Positions 44,521 through 51,662 of a stretch of 51,662 bases of DNA are shown here, in pieces. Source of the DNA: Paramarasmius palmivorus (Eukaryota; Basidiomycota; Agaricomycetes; Agaricales; Marasmiaceae); contig JAYKXP010000237.1 of NCBI GenBank assembly GCA_037176845.1, positions 1 through 51,662 of the forward strand, given 5' to 3'. The notes below the pieces were generated by a model. The model was not told the DNA's origin and did not search any database. It saw only the letters and a list, made by a program, of their open reading frames with translations. A program made the position numbers and the translations under genes. Positions within the stretch are counted from its first letter, which is position 1, and each line of letters opens with the position of its first letter.

Positions 44521-44613
44521 TCGTCCGAAAGAAAAGGTTCAGCCCCCACCACGTGCGGGGCAACTCTACGATTCGGTATACTATATGAACTTCTGCAACG
44601 TAATTCATCTAGC

Positions 44614-45762
44614 TCACAGAGCACTGGCACCTGATCCCAGAAACTCATCAGCATCTTCAAAAGGAAAGGGCATAGTGATACTGACCAGTGATGATATCCA
44701 CCAACTCATTTGTGATAGCGGCTTGACGTCCTCTATTGTACTGCATTGTCAGGCTCTCAATCATATCCTTCGCATTCTTTGATGCATTGTCCATAGCGTT
44801 ACGCCTAGCGACAGGATCTGAGCATTCTTCATAACAAAACCCCGATTACTGACACTCACCGAGCGCTCTGCTCGCAAGCATGTCCCTCTACGAGAGCCGC
44901 GTAGACAGCATTCGCCAACGAGAACTCGACCAAGTCCTTCGTAAAGCCATCGTCTTCCAGCTCGTACTTCTTGAAGGCCTCGCTGTCCTTCAACCCGGCC
45001 TCGCCCTTGATCTCCATAGCCTTCGCCTCGTAGCTCAATGCCGACACGAAGCTGTTGTAGACAAGCACCACGTTATCAAATTCCACGCCGCTCTTGATGA
45101 TCAAATCCGCGACGGACGCTGCATCCGCAAAAGTGGGAATGTCACGGCCAATTTGGTTAAAAGTTAATTTGAGGTTCTGGGGTTTGGCACGCGAGAGTTG
45201 TGCTTTGGACTTGTCACCAATGACCATGACGGGGGAGGAAGGATCGACTTGGGTAGAAGGAAGGGGTGAGTCAGCGACATTGTCGAGGGCACGACGGGTA
45301 GCTTTTGTCACGGAGGAGTGGATACCGCCGCAGAGACCCTTATCAGAGGAAATGACGACAAAAAGGCGGCGTTTGTCTGAGGACGGGGAGTCTTCCTTGG
45401 TGTTTTCGAAAATTTCTAGAGGTTACCGTTAGCAGAGTATCGATAGTTGGAGTAAACAGGTACGCCGTACCAGCATTTGCAGCGCCGTACTCCTTCCCAG
45501 CAATCATGGCCCTCTGAGCTTTTGCCAGCTTAGTTGAAGCAATCATTTTCATGGACTATTCTCCCAATTCTCCAGTTAGCATCCCTTCCCATCTTTGAAG
45601 TATAGAAACGCGCACCTTTGTAATTTTCTCGATGTTCCTGACACTCTTCAAGCGGAGTTCAAGTTCCCGGAGAGTTGCCATCCCACGGGCACCAGCCTGA
45701 ACATTGGCATGCGTGGTCACCTTAGGAAGGGTTCTAAGAGCAGGGCGAGCGAGCATCGACAT
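44614..45762 (-). CDS. ATP3: Mitochondrial F1-ATP synthase subunit gamma
   Basis: Central rotor shaft of F1Fo ATP synthase, in the mitochondrial matrix. Minus-strand exons are 45616-45762, 45471-45555, 44860-45415, 44686-44804 and 44614-44630: 924 nt, an exact frame for 307 residues, within the family's usual length. All four introns are 55-60 nt GT-AG. Signs: an arginine/alanine-rich targeting N-terminus ([14 protein letters not shown]), the N-terminal helix [25 protein letters not shown] and the C-terminal helix [14 protein letters not shown] with a final ITGASAL. The last exon has only 17 nt. I chose ATG 45762 because the in-frame ATG at 45837 adds sequence that does not look like the start of a presequence. 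Only 193 bp separate it from the eIF2 beta stop. Confidence 0.95.
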
Positions 45763-45955
45763 CCTCAGCCTGGACGATGTGTGTGGTGAATGGGCGTGTC
45801 GGGTGCACACGGTTTCCTCAGTGTTAATAATTCTCACGTTCTGACCCTAACCCAAGTACAAGATTTGTTCAGCGCTTGCACAGCGCCTCATCTTCCGAGT
45901 GTAGGACATTGAACTTGTAAAGCTTCTAATAGAACACAGGATACACGTAGTACAA
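45763..45955 (-). promoter_or_regulatory. eIF2 beta 3' end and ATP3 promoter
   Basis: This 193 bp gap must hold both the terminator of the upstream gene and the promoter of ATP3. I see no clear TATA box. The compactness is typical of basidiomycete euchromatin. Confidence 0.4.
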
Positions 45956-47260
45956 TCAAGCAGCTCTCGTCTTACTTCTCTTCCCAACCTGAGCCTGGAA
46001 TCCACTCTTGATCGCATTAACTGATCTCCTCGAACCACAGCTCTCGCAGCTCATGAAGAAGATACGGTTTTCCTTGGTCAAAAGGGTGTCGGGGGACTTG
46101 CATGTCTTGCATGTAACATACTCCACTACGGAAACTGTCAAGAACGGAATGCGAGGTGGATAGATGAATAACATACCGATATACCTCCTCAGGACGTTCT
46201 CAACCTGCTTTTGCTGGAACCTTCCCTTAATGACTAGACGCCCAGCACCGTCCACGGAACCGGTGGTACCCATTTCAGCGAAGAGGAATTGGATGACATG
46301 TTCAGGCTGTAAATGGGAGGTATCAGATTGAAGGATTGAAAAGTCCAACACTAAAAGCGCGACACACCTGCCTGTGCATCCTCTTGCAGATATCGGTAAC
46401 GTTCGCAAAAATAGTCTTCTTGTTGCCTTCACGATGAATACTCGGAGGCGCAATTGTGTACCTCTTTTGCGAGCTTGTAGACAGGAGAGCAGGATTCGCA
46501 GCATGTAAGAGTGTGTAGAACCTGGTAAGGAGCTATTCAAAGCAAGTCAGTCTAAAGAAGACATAACGCATCGGAGCATGAGTAAACATACCTCCTGGTA
46601 GGTATAGTCCCTATCGCTCCCCAGCCAAGCCTCATTGCCTTGCTCAACGCCGGTTGGAGCATCAGGTGCGGCAAAGGGATCATCACCAAGTTCAGCATCG
46701 TCATCTAGGTCGAGGTTTCTAGTTGCCCCTTCGTCCCCTTCGTCTTCAGACCCTCCTCCACCAGATTTCGAAGTGTCCTTGAGTTCTTTTTCAAATTCCT
46801 CAAGATCAAATGCCTTCTTTTTAGACGATTTCTTCTTCTTTTTGAGATCACTGAAATCGAGGTCTTCAGCTGCTCCGCCAGTTTGGGGAGTCGCAGTGCC
46901 GGAGTCCTGTTATGATTGAGGTAATCAGCATGTACTAGTAGCGAGTCAAAGGTAGAAAATAGGACGCACCAGATCCAAATCCATTGGTACTTCCTTTTTC
47001 TTCTTGCTCTTCTTCTTGAGGTCACCAAACATTGCCTTAAAATCTTCTTCCTCCCCTCCCCCTCCATCTCCTCCACTCATCGCTTCATGAGCGGTCTTTG
47101 GCCCTAAATCAACCTTCTCGCCCGCCGTGGTCGTATCATCGATAACATCCGGTGCTGGAGCTGTCGGGTCGGCTTCTGGGCCCAAGGGATCTTCAGTGAA
47201 AGCAACTGCCTTTTTTTTACGCTTTTTTAGGGAAGGGTCGAAGAGAGGTTCTTCAGACAT
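45956..47260 (-). CDS. SUI3: Translation initiation factor eIF2 subunit beta
   Basis: The beta subunit of the eIF2 ternary complex that brings initiator tRNA to the 40S ribosome. Exons: 46970-47260, 46592-46906, 46368-46532, 46177-46306, 45956-46125; 1071 nt, 356 residues, all introns 51-63 nt. Three lysine blocks near residues 12-17, 82-89 and 119-129 are the K-boxes that in known proteins bind eIF5 and eIF2B. The core has DYTYQELL and [17 protein letters not shown], and the C-terminal C2-C2 zinc ribbon uses Cys 306, 309, 327 and 330. For the last intron I took the acceptor ...CCGTAG, giving RRYIVEYVTC as in the family. Divergently arranged with RPN10. Confidence 0.95.
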
Positions 47261-47429
47261 GATGATTGAGGGATCGATGAGTGTACTCGCAAGAGTGACT
47301 CACTCAAAGTGTGGGACGCATACCCTCGCGAGGCAAAGGCTGACTAAGCAAAGCGCGTAGACGCGTCAGCCATTCTTAGACTTGTCGACTAGCTTTGTTT
47401 CCCCATTTCCCCCTTGACCGTCGCCCAAT
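47261..47429. promoter_or_regulatory. Shared divergent promoter, eIF2 beta and RPN10
   Basis: 169 bp between two start codons facing away from each other. It holds a pyrimidine-rich stretch before the RPN10 ATG (TTTCCCCATTTCCCCCTTGA) and a GTGACTCACTC motif at about 47296. There is no clear TATA box. Co-regulation is possible but unproven. Confidence 0.6.
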
Positions 47430-48676
47430 ATGCCTCTCGAAGCCACCATGATGATCATCGACAATTCAGAATACATGAGAAATGGGGACTATCAACCAAC
47501 TCGTTTCGATGCCCAAGCAGACGCCGTCAATGTAGTATTCCAAACCAAAGTGGATTCAAATCCCGAAAACACAGTCGGGATAATGTCCATGGCAGGGAAA
47601 GGGTGAGTGCAATTTCCTGTTGACTATATACACGAACTAATTGCTCAATAGCCCCGAAGTGCTTGTCACACACTCCAAAGACCTCGGTCAAATCCTCCAA
47701 GCCATACACAAAACGTCTAGCAAAATTGGCGGAGCGATCGATATACCTACTGCTATTGCCGTTGCTCAACTCGCCTTGAAGCATCGAGAGAACAAGAATC
47801 TCAGGCAGAGGATAATCGTGTTTGTTGGATCACCACTCGATGGTCCTGCAGCAGATGAGAAGGGTATGGTCAAGTTGGCGAAGAAGTTGAAGAAGAACAA
47901 TGTAGCTGTTGACATCGTGTGCTTTGGTGATGGCATCGAGGAGCCCGATGCAGAGGGCAAGACCGTTCTCAAGTCGTTCGTGGAAGCTGCAAATAGCGGT
48001 GACAACTCGTACGTTCAGTGAATTCATAACTTATCAACATTTTCGCTAACTTCGTCTCTACAGACATTATGTAGCCGTTCCTCCTGGATCGGCTCTCATT
48101 TCAGACGTTCTTATAACTTCGCCTATTCTCTCAGAAGACCGCAGCGCAAGTATCCCGGCAGAACTTGGAGGTACAGGGGGTGGTGGTCCCTCGGCGTCGA
48201 CATCAAACGCCAATGACTTTGAGTTTGGCGTTGATCCTAGTTTAGATCCAGAGCTGGCAATGGTAACTCTCACTTTAATGCTCATTCCAAGCCCGTTGCT
48301 TATGTATTTTTGTCAGGCATTACGTTTATCGATGCAAGAAGCCCAAGCACGAGAAGCCGCCGTGGCTGCATCTTCTTCATCCGATGTACCCGCAACAACG
48401 TCGAGCGCTACCTCTCAGCAACCTTCAAAGTCGGCAGAATCGACGGTACCGGCAGACCCAACAGATGACGAGGAAGAAGCTATGCTTCAACAAGCCATCG
48501 CCATGTCGACTCAAGCAGATCACGATGTAGACATGGAAGGTGGTGCTGCGACACCAAAATCCGGAGATGTTGAGGAGATGGATGAAGATGAGGAAGACGA
48601 AGATGCTGCTATCGCTAGGGCCATTGCGATGAGTATGGAGGACCAGGGTCGGAGCCAGGACAAGGATAAGAAGTAG
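47430..48676 (+). CDS. RPN10: 26S proteasome ubiquitin receptor Rpn10
   Basis: A regulatory-particle subunit that captures ubiquitylated substrates. Exons: 47430-47602, 47652-48008, 48064-48262, 48317-48676; 1089 nt, 362 residues. The von Willebrand A domain fills about residues 1-190, beginning [15 protein letters not shown] and including [10 protein letters not shown] and VDIVCFGD. Three ubiquitin-interacting motifs follow: [13 protein letters not shown] (about 239-251), [13 protein letters not shown] (about 295-307) and [13 protein letters not shown] (about 338-350). The first is split by intron 3. As known for the family, yeast Rpn10 has one UIM and human S5a has two, so three is on the high side. 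The C-terminus is acidic then lysine-rich. Confidence 0.95.
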
Positions 48677-49132
48677 AACACGGTGTATTGAATTTGTATC
48701 TTTGTTCTGCTGTCCTCCGAGGTGATGGATACGAACGTCAATGTCAATTACCTCTGCGTAAACGCTGGCGTTGCGGTGGTTATTCCACCAACACTCCGCG
48801 CAACCTCGGGTAAAAGACCATACAAACGCCGCTCCAGCGGTATCGATGTCTTGCGGCCTAGACGTATTGTCGTGACTTTCAGAAAGCTTTTCGAGTATGA
48901 AAGTGCCCTGCAACTCATTTGAACACGTTGAAGAATCACGCAAAATGTAGCGTCGTAAAGACTCGGACCGTACGGAGAGCCGGAAGGTAGAGCTGGTTGT
49001 GTCTGCCCTGACGTCAAAATCGATAGCCTGTAGGCGTATTTCCTTATCCGTAAACGACGCAACCCATAAATTGGAAAACCTTGTTCCGCATCCTTCCTTG
49101 AATCCCTCATCTTCCTACTCCATTACATCCAC
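48677..49132. promoter_or_regulatory. RPN10 3' region and aldolase promoter
   Basis: 456 bp without a recognised gene; frames open on both strands (48722-48922 plus, and the long minus frame up to 48943) are probably chance in GC-richer DNA. A CT-rich tract (49085-49125) precedes the aldolase ATG, typical of highly expressed fungal genes. Confidence 0.5.
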
Positions 49133-50725
49133 ATGGGTCTCCTCGTGATCTCGTTTCCGTAAGTTTTCCTGCTAGTTTTTGTGTTGCCACGCCTCACAAA
49201 TTCATGATAATAGCCTGGCGTTCTCACCGGTCAAGACGTCGTGAAGGTCTTTGAATATGCAAAGGAGCACAAGGTTTGTTGCATGTTTTCTGGCTAGGAC
49301 GTTGTCACTTACTTGGTCCTTCTAGTTTGCCATTCCTGTGAGTCAAGTTGTTTGGTGCAAGACGCGAAGATTGACGAATGATAATATGTCGATTTCATAA
49401 AATAGGCCATCGTGAGTTTGCTTGCAGCATTTTGATCTCGGGGAAATTAACTCATCGATCTTAGAACGTCACCTCTTCATCTACCGCAAATGCTGTCCTT
49501 GAAGCTGCGAGGTCTGCCTTTATAAGTTAATCGACGAAAAGTTGAAAAAACTCATCTCCCCTTTTCTCGCAGAGACATTAAGGCCCCCATCATCCTCCAA
49601 GTCTCTCAGGGCGGTTCTGCCTACTTTGCAGGCAAGGGTCTTGCCAACGACAAGCAGCAAGCTTCTGTCGCTGGTGCCATTGCCGCTGCTCACCATATCC
49701 GAACTGTTGCCAAGCACTATGGCGTGTCAGTGGAATTTCGTCTTTTTTCATTCACTCAGATCACTGAATACACACTTTTCTAGCCCTGTAATCCTCCACT
49801 CTGACCACTGTGCCCACAAACTTCTCCCATGGTTTGATGGCATGCTCGAAGCTGACGAAGCCTACTACAAGGAACACGGCGAACCCCTTTTCTCTTCCCA
49901 CATGCTTGACCTTTCCGAAGAGCCCAAAGAAGAGAATATTGCCACCTGCGTGAAATACTTCAAGCGTATGGCTCCTCTCGGTATCTGGCTCGAGATGGAA
50001 ATTGGTATCACCGGCGGTGAAGAAGACGGTGTTGACAACACTGGCGTCGACAATGCCTCCCTGTACACCCAACCCGAGGATATTTGGGAAGTCTACGATG
50101 CTCTCAGCAAGATTGGCCCTGGTTTCTCGATCGCAGCCGCATTCGGTAACGTACATGGTGTGTACAAACCCGGCAATGTCAAGCTGCAGCCGGAGCTCCT
50201 TGGGAAGCATCAAGCTCACGCCGCCCAAAAGTTGGGCCCGAACGCAACGAACGACAAGCCTTTGTGAGTTGGCGCGTGATTTAACGGCGCTCCGTTGGCT
50301 GACTATTTCCGTTAGGTTCCTTGTCTTCCACGGTGGATCTGGCTCGACCAAGGAGGAGATCAAGACTGCTGTTGTCAACGGTGTCGTCAAGATGAATGTC
50401 GACACCGATACCCAGTTTGCATACTTGCAGGGTATCAGGGTGAGTGGTGCTTGAAGCGTGTTTGGTTGATTCTGACTTTCGTCTCGAAAGGATTACATCG
50501 AGAAGAAGAAAGATTATCTCCAGTCCCAAGTCGGCAACCCCGAGGGCCCTGACAAGCCAAACAAGAAGGTGAGCATCGTGTACTTTGCCCGAGAGGAATG
50601 CATCGATAACTGATCTCGCATTTCAGTACTACGATCCTCGTGTTTGGGTGCGAGAAGGCGAGAAGACCCTTGCTGCTCGTGTCAAGGAGGCTTGCCAAGA
50701 CTTGGGCAATGTTGACCGTCTCTGA
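49133..50725 (+). CDS. FBA1: Class II fructose-bisphosphate aldolase
   Basis: Zinc-dependent enzyme splitting fructose 1,6-bisphosphate in glycolysis; cytosolic. Exons after the first: 49214-49273, 49326-49337, 49406-49411, 49465-49511, 49573-49725, 49784-50263, 50316-50439, 50491-50568, 50627-50725, totalling 1059 nt. Metal- and substrate-site motifs are HSDHCAH (49798-49818), FGNVHGVYKPGN (about 50143-50178) and VFHGGSGST (about 50325-50351). FAIP, AI and NVTSS come from exons of 12, 6 and 47 nt. Exon 1 is uncertain: a GTAAGT donor at 49159 leaves 26 nt and breaks frame, while a GTGATC donor at 49145 keeps frame and gives 356 residues. With 24 nt the protein would be 359, the usual fungal length. 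Confidence 0.92.
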
Positions 50726-51105
50726 GTCTGGAGCTGTTCTGGGTATAGTCAAGAAGGAAGAAATTGTAAGGAAATCAAAAGATGTGTACTACCTACTGTG
50801 ATTATGTAGTAGATTATTGAAACTGTCTTTCATACCACAATAGAGATGAAAGATATGGAACCTGTCGCCAGAATGACACTAACGAGAGGTTGTGAACACT
50901 CGGCCTGCTTTCAACATGAGGTATCCTCATGTTTTTGTACATATTTCTGCATCGATAACATCGAAGAAGCATACTACCCTCGCTGAGGTACTCGTTGTCG
51001 AGAAAGAGTTGAATAAATACCCATTTGTCAGCAGAGCATGGATACAGGCAGGCGCACCGAGGTCCGAAGTCGACCTTTAAATCGACCTCTCATTCATCGA
51101 TACCT
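50726..51105 (+). other. Aldolase 3' region; short unassigned frame
   Basis: Probable 3' UTR up to about 50830. A 62-codon frame at 50892-51080 ends ELNKYPFVSRAWIQAGAPRSEVDL. The first eight residues resemble the KELxKYPF segment near the start of Yop1-type proteins, but the rest does not, so I leave it unassigned. Confidence 0.35.
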
Positions 51106-51119
51106 TGACCTTGACCCAC

Positions 51120-51560
51120 GAAATGCTCTTCTACTTGACCTCTAGACTCGTAGGCACAGCTACTGCCTTTCTATACCCAGTCCTACTCTTCATACAAGTA
51201 TCGCTTCCCAACGTACCTGCCTCCTCTAGAAGCCGACCTCGAACAGATGGCTCATGTATGGTCTGTTCTCGGAACTCTCTTATCGTCGAGTACTTCGCCG
51301 AAAGGATAGTATCCTGCTACATTCTACTACCTCTTCAAAACACTCTTCCATACTCTAACCTAGCGTTGCGCAGACGCAAGGATCCACATATATCTATCTC
51401 GCACACCTCGCACCTTCCTCACGACCATGATAGATGAAACGATCGTATATGGGCAAAGTCAAGGTTATTGGTTTGGGAGTATGTGCAGGCAAGTTTAGAG
51501 CAGTTTGGGAGGCACTTTTGGCCATATGGGACAGCAGCCTGTAGTCAGGCCAGCCCAGAG
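51120..51560 (+). pseudogene. HVA22/TB2/DP1 (REEP/Yop1) family, frameshifted copy
   Basis: Family blocks occur in order but in different plus frames: MLFYLTSRLVGTATAFLYP (51123-51179), EADLEQMAHVWSVLGTL (about 51230-51280), VEYFAERIVS (about 51281-51310), FYYLFKTLFHTL (about 51324-51359), AQTQGSTYIYLAHLAP (about 51371-51418) and EYVQASLEQFGRHFWPYG (about 51479-51532). Working members are ER membrane-curving hairpin proteins. At least four frame changes and lost spacers argue for a pseudogene, although unreliable sequence at the window end is possible. Introns alone do not explain the shifts, since no GT-AG pairs join the blocks well. Confidence 0.7.
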
Positions 51561-51662
51561 GCAGCACCACCTCCGACGATGGAATGATCCCGCCTCTGGA
51601 TACCCAGATGGCTCTGGATCTATTGGAGAACTTTGGCCCAGTATCATCACCACGGCGCGGCC

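Noticed and set aside
45094..45432. Plus-strand frame of 112 residues inside the ATP synthase gamma gene
   Set aside because: It is the antisense shadow of the large gamma exon, which explains the sequence fully.
45763..45837. Upstream ATG at 45837 as the start of the ATP synthase gamma protein
   Set aside because: It would add 25 residues (MRIINTEETV...) before a normal-looking mitochondrial presequence; the ATG at 45762 gives the usual length.
48425..48943. Minus-strand frame of 172 residues over the RPN10 end
   Set aside because: Antisense shadow of the repetitive UIM-coding exon; leucine/valine/isoleucine-rich only because the sense strand is acidic.
49761..50405. Minus-strand frame of 214 residues over the aldolase
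   Set aside because: Antisense of the main aldolase exons and crosses an intron; no recognisable protein.

Overview
The window is nuclear DNA of a filamentous basidiomycete, most likely an Agaricomycete. The housekeeping genes are cut by many 48-70 nt GT-AG introns, intergenic gaps are short, and the mobile elements are the usual mushroom-genome set: Ty3/gypsy and Ty1/copia remnants, a Helitron with RepHel organisation, and a CACTA-like (Plavaka/tnp2-type) DNA transposon. Identifications rest on motif recognition by eye; no database search was possible.

The window has two compartments. Bases 1 to about 44,500 are a repeat-rich, gene-poor block of nested, decayed transposons. From the left: a copia reverse-transcriptase remnant with three copies of a roughly 290 bp repeat (0.6-5 kb); a minus-strand gypsy gag-pol remnant (6.6-8.2 kb); LTR-like sequence with short palindromes and tandem repeats (9.4-12.7 kb); weak coding remnants (12.9-19.3 kb), including a GIY-YIG-like T5orf172 domain; a broken Helitron (20.4 to about 27.1 kb) whose helicase is split by a 353 bp solo LTR with a perfect 5 bp target duplication; several LTRs of one family (27.4-30.1 kb); and a CACTA-like element (31.6-41.6 kb). 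The transposase gene of that element is interrupted by about 4.1 kb containing a near-perfect palindrome with 1.7 kb arms. A foldback repeat and simple motif-rich DNA follow (42-44 kb).

Bases 44,600 to about 50,750 are a compact euchromatic cluster of four housekeeping genes that appear intact: mitochondrial ATP synthase gamma (minus), eIF2 beta (minus), proteasome ubiquitin receptor RPN10 (plus, divergent from eIF2 beta over a 169 bp intergenic region) and class II fructose-bisphosphate aldolase (plus). Exon models were worked out by hand. The reading frame closes exactly for the first three. The aldolase contains 12 nt and 6 nt microexons and has an unresolved first exon. The window ends in a frameshifted HVA22/TB2/DP1 (REEP/Yop1) family copy.

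The four intact genes serve ATP synthesis, translation initiation, protein degradation and glycolysis. They look like neighbours rather than a pathway cluster. The most unusual structures are the giant palindrome with its extra R-U5-like copy, the nested solo LTR in the Helitron helicase, and the aldolase microexons.
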